Shown here: one piece after another, positions 46,162-56,116 of the stretch
Numbering within the stretch: position 1 is the first letter of the stretch
Layout of the letters: each line of letters opens with the position of its first letter
NCBI RefSeq assembly: GCF_003364215.1
Contig: NZ_NXLU01000001.1
Location: forward strand, 272,605 to 336,604
Source of the DNA: Helicobacter cholecystus
GTDB taxonomy: Bacteria > Campylobacterota > Campylobacteria > Campylobacterales > Helicobacteraceae
Reading direction: 5' to 3'
Length of the DNA: 64,000 nt
Program-made: the position numbers and the translations under genes
Notes under the pieces: generated by a model
What the model saw: the letters and a program-made list of their open reading frames with translations, nothing else
What the model was told of the DNA's origin: nothing
Database searches by the model: none

Positions 46162-48297
46162 AATAAAGAGTTTTGTTGTATAAAAACCAAGAAGTGAAAA
46201 AATATAGGCAACAAGTGTTGTGAGCAAGAAGAGATAAAGGATATATTTTTTCCCTCCAGCCTCTTTACCAAAGACTACGGTTGCAGCCAAGCAAGGGTTA
46301 TAAAACATAACAAAAAGAATAAAGGCGACAGCTGTAGGAATAGAGATCTGCTTAGCTAGTGTATCTCGGAGTGATTGGCTTTCTTCATCTAAATCTTCCC
46401 CAAGAGAGTAGAGTACTCCTAGCGTAGAAATCATTGTTTCTTTTGCAGCGAGCCCACTAACAATAGCAACTGAGAGCTTCCAATCAAAACCAAATGGTGC
46501 AAAAAATGGCGAAATTGCTTCCCCAAAGTATCCTAAATAACTTTTTTCTAGTAAAAGAGAGTTTTTGTCATTTTGAAGTTTGACAATTTCCTCTTCATTT
46601 CCACCTTTTTCTTCAAGTATGCTGATTTGGGTATCAAATCTTTCTTCAATTTCAGGATGTTTTGGATATTGAGTGGAAAACCAAATAAGCATTGAAGCGG
46701 CCAAGATAAAGGTTCCAGCTTTTTTAATATACATTTTTGCCTTATTCCATACACTATAGGCAATGAGTTTTAAAGAAGGAAAGCGATATTTGGGCATTTC
46801 CATAACAAAGGGCTCATCCACCCCTTTAAAGGCAGTGAGTTTAAGAATCTTTGCCATCACAAGCCCCACTAATGCACCAAAGATATAAATGGCAAAAAGG
46901 ATATTTCCAGATTGCTCTTGTGGGAAAAATGCATTGATGAATAGCACATATACAGGAAGCCTAGCTCCACAACTCATAAAATTGATGATAAAGAGCGTGA
47001 GCATTTTATCTCCACGATTTTTGAGCATTCTTGTGCTCATAAATGCTGGTAAACTGCATCCAAAACCAGTTACAAGGGGGATAAAGCTCTTTCCATGCAA
47101 TCCAAAACGATGGAATAGTCCATCAAGCAAGAATGCAATTCTTGCCATATATCCAGTTCCCTCTAAAATTACAATCCCAAGGAAAAGAATTAAAATATCA
47201 GGCAAGAAGCTAAGCACCGCGCCTACTCCACCAATAATTCCATCACAGATTAAGGATGCAAGGGCTTCAGAGGGAATATAGTTTCTAGCAAAATCGCTAA
47301 GATCGCTCAATTGCGCATCAATCCAATCTTTTGGAATTGCACCCAAAGTAAAAGTAGCTTGGAATAAAAGCCACATGAAAAAGAGGAAAATAGGGATACC
47401 TAAATATTTGTTAAGCAAAATACTGTCTATCTTTTGAGTTCGATCAGTGGGCCGAGGTTTTTGCTTTTGAACCTCTAAGCTTGCTCCTTTGGCATAGGCA
47501 TAATGTTCAAGTTTAAAAATATTTCTTAAATTTTCATCTTCTAAAATTTTACAAATACGAGCAATGCTTTGATTTAAAACAGGCGCAATCTCAACCCAAC
47601 AAGGTTTTGTGCTAAGCATTTGATAGATGTCTTCATTTTGCTGTAAAAGAGAGATGGCAAGTTTGCGATAGTTAATGACTACCCCATCTTTGAGGAGCTG
47701 TTGAACACTAGGGTATTGTTTGGTATAGAAATGATCACTTAAGATTTTGATTTCTTCTTCTATACATTCAGAATAGGTCCGTTTTGAAGGACAAAAAGGT
47801 CTTTTATGAAGATTAATGATTGCTTCTAGGAGCGTTTGCATATCGGATGCATTAGACGAGGTTACCTTAATTGCAGGGACACCCAAAATATTTGAAAGCT
47901 GTTTTTCATCAATTTCGATCCCCTCTTTTTGTGCTTCATCATTCATATTAAGGGCAACAATTGTTTTTTTATCAAGTTCAAGAATTTGTGCTGTTAGTGC
48001 AAGATTTCGCTCCAAGTTTGTAGAATCTACGATGTTAAGAATAATGTCATATTTTTCATTAAGTAAAAAGTCTTGAGTAATTTTTTCTTCTTGCGAGTAT
48101 TGATTGAGTGAATAGGTTCCAGGAAGGTCAATAATTGTAATAGAATAATCTTCATATTCAAAGCTTGAATAAGCCTTTTCTACAGTAACACCTGTAAAAT
48201 TTCCTACCTTAAGATTAGATCCACTCATTTTGTTAATAATGGAGCTTTTCCCTACATTTGGCTGTCCTGCAAGAACAATGGTGATATGTTTTGTCAT
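46159..48297 (-). CDS. feoB: Ferrous iron transporter FeoB
   Basis: Inner-membrane Fe(II) importer with an N-terminal G domain: G1 GQPNVGKSS near residue 12, G3 DLPGTY, G4 LNMND. The membrane part has two Gate motifs and the conserved GFGCSLPAFM and SCGARLPVY segments. 712 residues, full length. feoA is not adjacent, as is common in Helicobacter. A near-consensus sigma70 promoter and a 35-bp palindrome of Fur type lie upstream, so iron repression is likely. A strong terminator closes the transcript. Confidence 0.96.
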   Translation of the reverse strand: MTKHITIVLAGQPNVGKSSIINKMSGSNLKVGNFTGVTVEKAYSSFEYEDYSITIIDLPGTYSLNQYSQEEKITQDFLLNEKYDIILNIVDSTNLERNLALTAQILELDKKTIVALNMNDEAQKEGIEIDEKQLSNILGVPAIKVTSSNASDMQTLLEAIINLHKRPFCPSKRTYSECIEEEIKILSDHFYTKQYPSVQQLLKDGVVINYRKLAISLLQQNEDIYQMLSTKPCWVEIAPVLNQSIARICKILEDENLRNIFKLEHYAYAKGASLEVQKQKPRPTDRTQKIDSILLNKYLGIPIFLFFMWLLFQATFTLGAIPKDWIDAQLSDLSDFARNYIPSEALASLICDGIIGGVGAVLSFLPDILILFLGIVILEGTGYMARIAFLLDGLFHRFGLHGKSFIPLVTGFGCSLPAFMSTRMLKNRGDKMLTLFIINFMSCGARLPVYVLFINAFFPQEQSGNILFAIYIFGALVGLVMAKILKLTAFKGVDEPFVMEMPKYRFPSLKLIAYSVWNKAKMYIKKAGTFILAASMLIWFSTQYPKHPEIEERFDTQISILEEKGGNEEEIVKLQNDKNSLLLEKSYLGYFGEAISPFFAPFGFDWKLSVAIVSGLAAKETMISTLGVLYSLGEDLDEESQSLRDTLAKQISIPTAVAFILFVMFYNPCLAATVVFGKEAGGKKYILYLFLLTTLVAYIFSLLGFYTTKLFI

Positions 48298-48335
48298 TTT
48301 ACCCTTTACCCTTTTTTGAAGATGTTAAACTACAA

Positions 48336-48364
48336 ATTTTACTTATTTTTTTGTTTTCTGTCAA
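48336..48364 (-). promoter_or_regulatory. feoB promoter with -35 and -10
   Basis: On the minus strand, TTGACA (48359-48364) and TAAAAT (48336-48341) are separated by exactly 17 bp. The -10 lies about 40 nt before the feoB ATG. A consensus -35 is unusual for this lineage and suggests a strong promoter that depends on repression. Confidence 0.75.
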
Positions 48365-48371
48365 TAAAATA

Positions 48372-48406
48372 ATAACGATTATCATTTTGTATATGATAAT
48401 CGTTAT
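48372..48406. promoter_or_regulatory. Fur-type operator of feoB
   Basis: ATAACGATTATCAT (48372-48385) and ATGATAATCGTTAT (48393-48406) are perfect inverted repeats with a 7-nt spacer. Each arm holds the GATTATCAT/ATGATAATC words of Fur boxes. The site begins 8 bp upstream of the -35, so a bound Fur dimer pair would reach the promoter. It could also fold as a hairpin behind the porin gene. Confidence 0.75.
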
Positions 48407-48439
48407 ATTTTTGAAGATTTCAAAAAAGAGGGGCAAAGA

Positions 48440-49603
48440 TTAGAAGGAGAGTGTAAGTCCTCCTTGTACTTGAATGACATTGGGAATCGCATCATTGCCA
48501 AGATGAGTATTATAGAAATTGGCAAACATTGTGACATTGTTAGTGAAATTAACTTCAAGTGCAAGATTAACTTCATTTTGTATATGTCTTCCTCCTACAA
48601 GGGGGGAAGTAAAAAGTCCTACGCCATAAAGTATTCCAAGAATTACTTCATTAAATTCACCACTGATTCCTGTATAAATTACACTTGTGTTGAGTGCATA
48701 AGAAGAATCCAAAACATTTTCCACTCCAAGAGGAGAAATAGTGTTATTGATACGATCTAAGCTTCCCCAGCCAACCTCTTTGCCTGTTTGGATATAGCCA
48801 AGATTAAATTTAATGCCCCCTCCCTCTACATAAAATTCCATATTAAAATCTACACCATTTCCTCCACTTTCCCCATTGCTAAACTCAAAACTTCCTGCAG
48901 TATTAAGTGATAGACCAAGTTTGCTTTCACCAAATTTATACTCAAGACCTGTTCCTCCCCCTAATATATAATTGACAGAATAAGCAAATCCTGTATAAAG
49001 CTTTGCCCAAAGCATCCAGTCCTTTATTGTGAAATTGTATTTTGCTGCTGCGTGGGTAAGGCCACTCCAATTTGGGTTATAACGAGTGAAAGCTGACATT
49101 AAGGTAGAGGTGACATCACCATAGGCATTAATCCAATACATTTCTAAAAGTAGATTTTCTAATGAAGCATTTCTTACCCAAAATCCATCAACTTGGTTGC
49201 AAGTCCATTCATTTTCAAGAAAGAATCTTCCTATTTTGACACTGGTATCTCCATCAAAATATTCCAAAAATGTATTATTAAGCAAAATAGGATTAGAGCT
49301 ATCAAAATCAAGATTGATATCACCTTTATGCCATTGCCATAAAGGATAAGCGGCTCTAAAACCTACAGAAAGTCGCATATTCTTATAGAAGGCTGAGCGA
49401 TACTGCAATCCCATAGTTAAGGCTACATAGCTCTCATCTTTCATTTCAAAATCATTTGCAATATGAGTTGCAAAAGGATCATAGTAATCTGTAAAAAATC
49501 CTACATCTCCTTTTGCAATCCCATTCTTAAGGGCTTCGTCAATATTGTCATATGTACTAAGAGTTAAACAAGAGGCCAAAAATGCCATAGAAGTTTTTTT
49601 CAT
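48440..49603 (-). CDS. Opr-family outer-membrane porin
   Basis: Outer-membrane beta-barrel of the Campylobacterota Opr group. A signal peptide (MKKTSMAFLASCLTLST) is followed by the typical YDNIDEALKNGIAKGDVGFF start of the mature protein, alternating beta-strand sequence throughout, and a C-terminal phenylalanine (GGLTLSF) for Bam recognition. About 387 residues. ATG at 49603 overlaps the panC stop (ATGA); a second ATG lies two codons upstream. Substrate unknown. Confidence 0.85.
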   Translation of the reverse strand: MKKTSMAFLASCLTLSTYDNIDEALKNGIAKGDVGFFTDYYDPFATHIANDFEMKDESYVALTMGLQYRSAFYKNMRLSVGFRAAYPLWQWHKGDINLDFDSSNPILLNNTFLEYFDGDTSVKIGRFFLENEWTCNQVDGFWVRNASLENLLLEMYWINAYGDVTSTLMSAFTRYNPNWSGLTHAAAKYNFTIKDWMLWAKLYTGFAYSVNYILGGGTGLEYKFGESKLGLSLNTAGSFEFSNGESGGNGVDFNMEFYVEGGGIKFNLGYIQTGKEVGWGSLDRINNTISPLGVENVLDSSYALNTSVIYTGISGEFNEVILGILYGVGLFTSPLVGGRHIQNEVNLALEVNFTNNVTMFANFYNTHLGNDAIPNVIQVQGGLTLSF

Positions 49604-50427
49604 ATCCATAAGTTATCCAATAGTCGTGTATTTCCTACTTTGCAAGTCAGTAGGACAAGGGTTTGAGAGGGAAGAATTTGTTTAAGTGGCTTAAGTGAGT
49701 GATCACAAAATGCCAAATAATCCACTTCTATCCCCTCGAGCTCACTGATTCCAACATGATAAAGCGTTTGTACATCATCTTCTCCTTGAGAGATGAGAGA
49801 AAAAATTTTTTGGAGTGTTTGAGGAATTTTAAGTGCTAAAGCACGTTCATTCTTTGAAAGATAAATATTTCTTGAGCTTAATGCCAATCCATCATAATCT
49901 CGTACAATGGGGCAGGGAATAATCTCTAGAGGTAAGAAAAAATCTTTGACCATTTTTTGCAGGATAAGAAGTTGTTGGGCATCTTTTTGTCCAAAGTATG
50001 CATAATTGGGGCGAATAAGATTGAAGAGCTTGAGTACAATTTGTAAAACCCCCTCAAAATGTCCCCTTCTATGAAACCCCTCATAAACATTTGCCATAGA
50101 TTTTGGAGGATTAAGAGTGGTTTCCTCATCCCCGCAATAAATTTCAGAAATCTCTGGGGCAAAGATCGCGTCTACTCCTTTAGCCAACATAATATCTGCT
50201 TGTAAGGTTCTAGGGTATTTGTCAAAATCTTCATTGCCTCCAAATTGTGTGGGATTAACAAAGATTGAGAGTAGGGTGTGGGAGTTTTTGGCTATTGAAG
50301 CTTTCAATAGGCTCAGATGTCCTGCATGTAATGCCCCCATTGTAGGGACAAAACCAAGAGAATTCTTGATCTCTTTTCTCCAGTCTAGTAACTCTTGGGT
50401 GGTTTTTAAAATGATTGGGGATTTCAT
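49600..50427 (-). CDS. panC: Pantothenate synthetase
   Basis: Joins pantoate and beta-alanine using ATP, for coenzyme A synthesis. Motifs: GFVPTMGALHAGHLSL (HIGH-like), FVNPTQFGGNEDFDKYPRT, FHRRGHFEGVLQIV, YFGQKDAQQL and ALSSRNIYLS. 275 residues. Starts with a 4-nt overlap with pyrF. The block nusB-ribH-kdsA-CA-pyrF-panC is also together in H. pylori, though in a different order. Confidence 0.95.
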   Translation of the reverse strand: MKSPIILKTTQELLDWRKEIKNSLGFVPTMGALHAGHLSLLKASIAKNSHTLLSIFVNPTQFGGNEDFDKYPRTLQADIMLAKGVDAIFAPEISEIYCGDEETTLNPPKSMANVYEGFHRRGHFEGVLQIVLKLFNLIRPNYAYFGQKDAQQLLILQKMVKDFFLPLEIIPCPIVRDYDGLALSSRNIYLSKNERALALKIPQTLQKIFSLISQGEDDVQTLYHVGISELEGIEVDYLAFCDHSLKPLKQILPSQTLVLLTCKVGNTRLLDNLWI

Positions 50428-51098
50428 TGAATCTCTTTGTAAATTTTTTCTACAATGGATTTTGGATTTTGGGCTTGATAAATCGGACGACCTACAACAA
50501 TGAAATCAGCGTTTGCTTCTTTTGCACTCTTTGGAGTGGCAATACGTTTTTGATCTTGGGCTAGATTGTCATTAAAACGAATACCTGGAGTGAGTGTGAG
50601 AAGTGAGGTGCAAGCTTTAATTTCTTTGCTTTCATGGGCAGAGCAGACTACGCCATTGCATCCCCCCTCTTGTGCTAAAAGTGCCAAGGTCTTGGTATGT
50701 AAAGCAATAGGAGTATTGTAAATAGGAACAAAAGTATTGTCTTCAAAGCTTGTGAGAGCTGTAACCGCGAATACAAGAAGTGAGCTATCTTTTGCCACTG
50801 CACTCACTGCTTGCATTCCCTCAATTCCTGAACTTGCATGAATTGTCAGCATATCTACCCCTAAAGCAATGCATTCGCTTGTTGCAGTTGCCATTGTATT
50901 GGGGATATCATAGAGTTTAAGATCAAGAAAAATTTTAAAATTAGGATTAATGGCTTTAATTTCTTTTAAAAATTCTTTTCCATCACGAATAAAACTTCTT
51001 AATCCAATTTTTACCCATAAATTAAATTCTTGTAATACTTTGAGTAAGGCAAGATTTTCATTCTTTGAACTCATATCAAGCGCAATGCAAAGCTGCAT
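50424..51098 (-). CDS. pyrF: Orotidine 5'-phosphate decarboxylase
   Basis: Last step of UMP synthesis. TIM-barrel enzyme with the catalytic Lys-Asp array in IFLDLKLYDIPNTM near residue 56, the LTIHAS segment and VVGRPIYQA at the phosphate site. 224 residues, normal. Start overlaps the nusB stop by one base (TAATG). Confidence 0.95.
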   Translation of the reverse strand: MQLCIALDMSSKNENLALLKVLQEFNLWVKIGLRSFIRDGKEFLKEIKAINPNFKIFLDLKLYDIPNTMATATSECIALGVDMLTIHASSGIEGMQAVSAVAKDSSLLVFAVTALTSFEDNTFVPIYNTPIALHTKTLALLAQEGGCNGVVCSAHESKEIKACTSLLTLTPGIRFNDNLAQDQKRIATPKSAKEANADFIVVGRPIYQAQNPKSIVEKIYKEIQ

Positions 51099-51499
51099 TA
51101 TTTTTCCTCCTTTATAATTGCATCCAAAACACCATTGATAAATCTTGGAGCATTGTCACTTCCATAAAGCTTGGCAAGTTCAATGGCTTCATTAATAACG
51201 ATTGGAGCATCTATAGGAGTAAAACAGAGCTCATAAACACCAAGTCTTAAAATTGCTCTCTCAATCCCTCCAATTCTTTGTATATCCCATTCTTTAAGAT
51301 GTTCGCTAATTCGTTCATCCACATTGCAAAGCTCCTTGAGTGTACCATTAAAAAGAGAGAGGGCAAATTCTTGTTGTTTATTCTTGATCTTTTTTTCATC
51401 AAGAATTTCAGGTGCTAGTGTAGTAATTTCTTGATTCCCGCTGTCATATGCATAAAGTAAACTCACTACTGCTTCCCTAGCCTGTGTTCGTGTTGCCAT
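51098..51499 (-). CDS. nusB: Transcription antitermination factor NusB
   Basis: RNA-binding protein of the rRNA antitermination complex. Small all-helical sequence with MATRTQAREAVVSLLYAYD, ERAILRLGVYELCF and the PIVINEAIELAKLYGSDNAPRFINGVL segment (in parts), all typical. 133 residues. It follows ribH with a 1-nt gap. Confidence 0.94.
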   Translation of the reverse strand: MATRTQAREAVVSLLYAYDSGNQEITTLAPEILDEKKIKNKQQEFALSLFNGTLKELCNVDERISEHLKEWDIQRIGGIERAILRLGVYELCFTPIDAPIVINEAIELAKLYGSDNAPRFINGVLDAIIKEEK

Positions 51500-51500
51500 T

Positions 51501-51971
51501 TTATACCTTTAGAGTTTTGTAGAGATTGATGAGTTCAATGACCGAGCTCATTGCTTCAAAACCTTTATTTCCAGCCTTACTTCCTGCACGCTCAATCGCT
51601 TGTTCTATATTGTCGGTTGTAAGCACACCAAAACTTACAGCTTGGTTGTATTGTAATGCCATATTTGCAATCCCCTTAGTTGCTTCTGCTGAAACATAGT
51701 CAAAATGTGGGGTTCCACCGCGAATAATTGCTCCTACACAGCAGACTCCATCATAAACTTTGCTTGCAAGAAGTCTTTGAAGAACAAAAGGAATCTCATA
51801 TGCACCAGGAGCGAGGATTAATGAGAGTTTATCCTCTTCTCCTCCGTGTCGTAAAAAACAATCCTTTGCCCCTTCAATTAATCGATCTGTAATGATATGG
51901 TTAAAACGGCTAGAGAGAATTGCAATCTTCTCATTTCCTTCTAGCTTAAGTTTTCCTTCAATAACTTGCAT
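51501..51971 (-). CDS. ribH: Lumazine synthase
   Basis: Penultimate step of riboflavin synthesis; forms an icosahedral shell in many bacteria. Motifs: [10 protein letters not shown] at the start, [41 protein letters not shown] and [12 protein letters not shown]. 156 residues. Between kdsA and nusB. Confidence 0.96.
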   Translation of the reverse strand: MQVIEGKLKLEGNEKIAILSSRFNHIITDRLIEGAKDCFLRHGGEEDKLSLILAPGAYEIPFVLQRLLASKVYDGVCCVGAIIRGGTPHFDYVSAEATKGIANMALQYNQAVSFGVLTTDNIEQAIERAGSKAGNKGFEAMSSVIELINLYKTLKV

Positions 51972-51974
51972 TGT

Positions 51975-52778
51975 TTATCCTTGTTTTAATGTTTCTTCTA
52001 TTATCAAAAGTTGGTTAACAAGAGTTTGGATTTTTTGAGTTTTAATCATATTGGGTCCATCACTTAAAGCAATGCTTGGATCAAAATGTGTTTCCATAAA
52101 AAATCCATCTACACCTACAGCAGCTGCAGCTCTTGCGAGTGTAGGAACAAAACGACTGTCTCCCCCACTTTTTCCATCTCCAGCCCCAGGCATTTGCACA
52201 CTGTGTGTTGCATCAAAAATAACAGGTGCAAACTCCCTCATAATCTCTAAGCTTCTCATATCAACCACAAGATTTCCATATCCAAAAGTGCTTCCCCTCT
52301 CAGTAAGCCAGATTCCATATTTTTGACTCTCTTCATAGTTTGCACTATTTCCCCCCCGAGTTTTTATCGCTTTGAGCACACTGTATTTCATATCTTTAGG
52401 ACTCATAAATTGCCCTTTTTTGATGTTGATAATTTGTTTTGTCTGTGCAACTGCAACAATAAGGTCAGTTTGACGGCAGAGAAAAGCAGGGATCTGAATC
52501 ACATCCACAACTTGTGCCAAAGCTTGAGCCTGATGACTTTCGTGAATATCAGTAATGAGTTTGTATCCAAATTCATTTTTGATTTTCTCTAGGATTTTTA
52601 ATCCCTCTTGAAGTCCTGGCCCTCGATAGCTATCTAAGCTTGTGCGATTGGCTTTATCAAAGCTTGATTTAAAATAAAAATCAATTTTTGGATGATTTGC
52701 AATAGGTTCTAGCATTGAGGCAATTTTGGCTAAATTATCATAGCTTTCTATTACACAAGGTCCACTCATTAATATCAT
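51975..52778 (-). CDS. kdsA: 3-deoxy-D-manno-octulosonate 8-phosphate synthase
   Basis: Makes KDO-8-phosphate from arabinose-5-phosphate and PEP for lipid A/LPS core. Motifs: [33 protein letters not shown] (in parts), [14 protein letters not shown] and [11 protein letters not shown]. 267 residues. The start has AAGGAG upstream and overlaps the carbonic anhydrase stop by 4 nt. Confidence 0.96.
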   Translation of the reverse strand: MILMSGPCVIESYDNLAKIASMLEPIANHPKIDFYFKSSFDKANRTSLDSYRGPGLQEGLKILEKIKNEFGYKLITDIHESHQAQALAQVVDVIQIPAFLCRQTDLIVAVAQTKQIINIKKGQFMSPKDMKYSVLKAIKTRGGNSANYEESQKYGIWLTERGSTFGYGNLVVDMRSLEIMREFAPVIFDATHSVQMPGAGDGKSGGDSRFVPTLARAAAAVGVDGFFMETHFDPSIALSDGPNMIKTQKIQTLVNQLLIIEETLKQG

Positions 52779-53413
52779 TCTTTCTCCTTTGTTTTTTGGA
52801 TTACTCTAAATTCTTTGCTTTTTAAGTCATAATTCATAATCTCTCCACTCTCAATTATATAATACCAACCAAAAATCTTAAGCTCCCCAGTATTAATTTT
52901 CTCTTTAACAAAAGGATAAGTAAGTAAATTATTAATTTGCACTTCAATATTAATTTGTTCTGTTAGCCAAGTGCGTTTAGCTTTAGTTTTAGGAGAGAGA
53001 AGAGCAACCTGCTCTTTAACAGGCTTTAAAAGTTCAATCCATTTTTGAAGATGTTTGGTGTTTTGTCCAAGATTATTGTCATAAAGAGCCTGACAGGCTC
53101 CACAATTACTATGTCCACAAACAATAATATTTGTAACCTTAAGCACAACTACGGCATATTCAATTGCAGAGGTTGTAGAGAGATAAGAGTCGTTTTTATT
53201 TGTAAAGGGGGGAATAATATTCCCCACATTTCGCACAACAAAAAGTTCTCCAGGGAGTGTGCCTGTAATACGGCTAGGCACGACCCTTGAATCCGCGCAA
53301 CCAATAAAAAGTGTATCAGGATTTTGAGTTTTTTTAAGTTTCTCATAAAGTTCTTTATGTTCTAAAAAATCTTTTTCTTGAAATTTGAGTGCGCCTTGAA
53401 GTACCTTGTCCAA
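52775..53413 (-). CDS. Beta-class carbonic anhydrase
   Basis: Zinc enzyme that interconverts CO2 and bicarbonate. The zinc ligands and acid pair are visible: C39-x-D41-x-R43 (IGCADSRV), H101 and C104 ([10 protein letters not shown]). 212 residues, no signal peptide, so probably cytosolic, unlike the separate gamma-like protein at 34.9 kb. Upstream of kdsA, as in H. pylori. Confidence 0.94.
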   Translation of the reverse strand: MDKVLQGALKFQEKDFLEHKELYEKLKKTQNPDTLFIGCADSRVVPSRITGTLPGELFVVRNVGNIIPPFTNKNDSYLSTTSAIEYAVVVLKVTNIIVCGHSNCGACQALYDNNLGQNTKHLQKWIELLKPVKEQVALLSPKTKAKRTWLTEQINIEVQINNLLTYPFVKEKINTGELKIFGWYYIIESGEIMNYDLKSKEFRVIQKTKEKE

Positions 53414-53427
53414 TCCTTTATCCCCTA

Positions 53428-54423
53428 CTAAAAAAATTTCTCTAAAGAGTAGTTTTTTCCTATTTTTTTGAGATCGATAAAGACTTGTGCCAAGATAAGA
53501 TCTTCATTATCTCTAAGAAATTCTTGTGCTTTCTCCATCATTGAAAAATCAAGAAGTAAAAAAACATAAGCTTCTCTTGCTTCTTTATCTTGAATACTTA
53601 AATTTTCAAAAAGAGCAATGCATTCATCAGGAGATAAGAGGGTCTTAAAGATTTGGAGTTTTTTAAGGTAATCTTTATTGGAAAGATTTGAGGAGAGTAA
53701 AAGTGCTTTGATATCTTCTTGTGGAAGTTTATAACCAGCCTCTAAAAGACTGTCTAACATTGTTCTTGCAAGTAGGGGGGTGGAAGAGGAGATAAGGAAT
53801 TTATGAAGAGTTTTTTCCCCTAAATGATTATTTTTCGCTAATTCTTGGATTGCCAAAATTTTAAGACTTTCATCATATTCCCCCTCAAGGATTTTTTGAG
53901 CGAATTTATAATCTGATCGGATTGTATTTTTTGCATTTAAATTCCAAAACTCATTTTCTTCAGGAATCTTAATTGAGGAGATTCCACCTTTTTGCACTTC
54001 TGTAAATGCATTAAAAAGAGCATCAATCTTTGCATAAGAGGAGGGTTGGGTGTCAAGTTTTGCTTGCAAATCAAAGCGTTTAAGGATTTGTGAGAGAGTT
54101 TGATAGTGTTTAGTTTTGAAGTGAAAATGCTCAGCTTTTTTATAAAGTGCTTGAGTATAGATTTGATTGAGCAAATCATCAAAATCCTTATCATTGCGAT
54201 AAGAATTTGCAAAATTTGAAAGCCAATTGCCTGCAAAGAATAAAAGTGTAAAAAGAAAGAAAACACTTAGCGAAAAAGCAATCCAAATGACTGGATGTTG
54301 AGTGATTGTATGTCCAAAAATAGAAAGCGTAATATTTGAAGATACGGGATTAAGGGCATAAAAGCCTCCACAAAAAATAATAATAAAAACAATAAAAAAT
54401 GCAAAATAATATTTGACTTTCAT
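53428..54423 (-). CDS. Two-helix membrane protein with long cytosolic domain, unknown
   Basis: Two N-terminal membrane helices (about residues 5-25 and 43-65, with the short loop between them outside) precede about 260 helical, charged residues resembling a repeat-type protein-binding domain; no catalytic motif is seen. 331 residues. It is the distal member of accD-rlmH-dksA, a linkage I recall from Campylobacter, so the gene is probably conserved. Role unknown. Confidence 0.7.
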   Translation of the reverse strand: MKVKYYFAFFIVFIIIFCGGFYALNPVSSNITLSIFGHTITQHPVIWIAFSLSVFFLFTLLFFAGNWLSNFANSYRNDKDFDDLLNQIYTQALYKKAEHFHFKTKHYQTLSQILKRFDLQAKLDTQPSSYAKIDALFNAFTEVQKGGISSIKIPEENEFWNLNAKNTIRSDYKFAQKILEGEYDESLKILAIQELAKNNHLGEKTLHKFLISSSTPLLARTMLDSLLEAGYKLPQEDIKALLLSSNLSNKDYLKKLQIFKTLLSPDECIALFENLSIQDKEAREAYVFLLLDFSMMEKAQEFLRDNEDLILAQVFIDLKKIGKNYSLEKFF

Positions 54424-54432
54424 TTTTCTTCC

Positions 54433-54786
54433 TTATTTTTGATTTTTCTCATAAATTTCACGGCAAATGATACAATATCTTGCATGAGGTTTAATTTCTA
54501 GTCGTGCTTCATCAATCTCATCCCCACACATTTGGCAGATTCCAAAACTTTTATTTTTAATACGTTCAAGTGAGAGATCAATGTGCTTAAGTTCGGTCTC
54601 ATACTGCATGAGCAAGGAATTGTTGAGCATTTCTTGAGAAGTTGCTGAAGTGATATCTGCATGATCAATAAGGGATTCTTCTCGAATTTGAGCAATGGAG
54701 TGATTGGCAGTATTGATATGAGCAAGAATCATATCTTTTCTTTTCTCTAAAATCTTTTTAAATCTCTCTAAAATTTTTTTATTCAT
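54433..54786 (-). CDS. dksA: RNA polymerase-binding factor DksA
   Basis: Small coiled-coil zinc protein that acts with (p)ppGpp on RNA polymerase. The N-terminal coiled coil (about residues 1-75) carries an acidic Asp near its tip (DHADITSATS), and the zinc finger is CQMCGDEI...YCIICRE. 117 residues, shorter than the E. coli protein, as usual in this group. The partner SpoT is at 17.8 kb. Confidence 0.88.
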   Translation of the reverse strand: MNKKILERFKKILEKRKDMILAHINTANHSIAQIREESLIDHADITSATSQEMLNNSLLMQYETELKHIDLSLERIKNKSFGICQMCGDEIDEARLEIKPHARYCIICREIYEKNQK

Positions 54787-54796
54787 TTTTTACTCC

Positions 54797-55246
54797 TTAC
54801 TTGTGATAGGGATGATTAGCATTAATGCTTAATGCACGATAGATTTGTTCACATAAAATAATTTTTACAATTTTATGACTAAAGGTTAGGGGGCTGAGCG
54901 AAATGGGTTGAGTTAAAGAAAGAAATTCCTCATCAAATCCATAGGCCCCACCAATAAAAAAATTGACCTCAAGCCTCCCTTCAAAAAGTTTGGCAAATTT
55001 AAAACTATCAAGTATTTTACCCTGAGGATGAAGTGAGAAACTCCAAGATGTAAGATAGGGCTTAAAAGCTTGAGTATAAGAAGATTGGGCTTCTTTGGAT
55101 AAATTTTTTTGTGCTTTGGCAATTTGATGATTAAAAATATTCTTGAGATTTAAGTTTGCCCCAAGACCCCTGCATTGTTTGATAAATTCATTGTAGAGGC
55201 TTTGGTATGGATCGTTTTTAACGATTGAGAACACATTGATTTTCAT
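54797..55246 (-). CDS. rlmH: 23S rRNA pseudouridine-1915 N3-methyltransferase
   Basis: SPOUT-class enzyme modifying position 1915 of 23S rRNA. The SAM-knot motif [14 protein letters not shown] is near residue 98 and the C-terminal [17 protein letters not shown] is diagnostic. 149 residues. Its start lies 29 nt inside the 3' end of accD. Confidence 0.93.
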   Translation of the reverse strand: MKINVFSIVKNDPYQSLYNEFIKQCRGLGANLNLKNIFNHQIAKAQKNLSKEAQSSYTQAFKPYLTSWSFSLHPQGKILDSFKFAKLFEGRLEVNFFIGGAYGFDEEFLSLTQPISLSPLTFSHKIVKIILCEQIYRALSINANHPYHK

Positions 55247-56105
55247 AGTGAGGGTTAAGGATTCTTATGAGGTTATAGAGGGTTTGTTTAAGATGTTTTC
55301 TTTCAATAACCATATCAATCAGTCCATGTTCAAGTAAGAATTCTGCTGTTTGGAAACCCTGTGGCAAATCTGTGCCAATTGTTTGTTTAATCACTCTTGG
55401 ACCTGCAAAACCAATTGTAGCACCAGGTTCAGCAATAATGACATCCCCTAGAAATGCAAAACTTGCACTTACTCCACCAAAAGTTGGATCTGTGAGCAAA
55501 GAGATAAAAGGAAGTTTATGTTCAGCTAAAACATTAAGTGCAGCACTTGTTTTAGCCATTTGCATAAGGGAATAGGTTGATTCTTGCATTCTTGCTCCTC
55601 CACTTGTAGAAGCAATGATTAATGCTTGCTTTTGATCAATGGCTCGTCTGATTGCGCGTAAAATTTTCTCTCCTTCTACACTTCCTAAACTTCCTCCCAT
55701 AAAAGCAAAGTCAAATACAACAAGTTGAACACCAATATTTTGAATTTTTGCCTCACCACTGATCACAGAACTTGCTCTTCCAGTCTTGGCAACCCCTTCT
55801 TCAATTCTTTTCTTATAACTTTTCTTGTCAACAAAATTGAGAGGATCTATGGGGGCTAAATTTTTATCAAATTCTATAAATTCATCACAAAGCAATTCAA
55901 TTCTCTCTTGTGCACTAATCTTAAAGTGATAGGAGCATTTAGGACAGACATTATTTTGTCCTAAAACTTCTTTGTAATAGACAATTGCATTACAGTTTGG
56001 GCATTTGACCCAATGACTGGGAGCTTCGTCTTTAGAGGCTCTTTCTTTAGATGACTTATTTGAACCTTTGATTCCGATTTTTTTAAAAAAATCTTCAAAT
56101 CCCAT
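55218..56105 (-). CDS. accD: Acetyl-CoA carboxylase carboxyltransferase beta subunit
   Basis: Part of the enzyme that makes malonyl-CoA for fatty acid synthesis. The N-terminal zinc ribbon [15 protein letters not shown]...[12 protein letters not shown] (about residues 32-58) is followed by the crotonase-like domain with [13 protein letters not shown] and [15 protein letters not shown]. 295 residues. First gene of accD-rlmH-dksA-membrane protein. Confidence 0.96.
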   Translation of the reverse strand: MGFEDFFKKIGIKGSNKSSKERASKDEAPSHWVKCPNCNAIVYYKEVLGQNNVCPKCSYHFKISAQERIELLCDEFIEFDKNLAPIDPLNFVDKKSYKKRIEEGVAKTGRASSVISGEAKIQNIGVQLVVFDFAFMGGSLGSVEGEKILRAIRRAIDQKQALIIASTSGGARMQESTYSLMQMAKTSAALNVLAEHKLPFISLLTDPTFGGVSASFAFLGDVIIAEPGATIGFAGPRVIKQTIGTDLPQGFQTAEFLLEHGLIDMVIERKHLKQTLYNLIRILNPHYENQCVLNR

Positions 56106-56116
56106 CAGTTTTCCTT

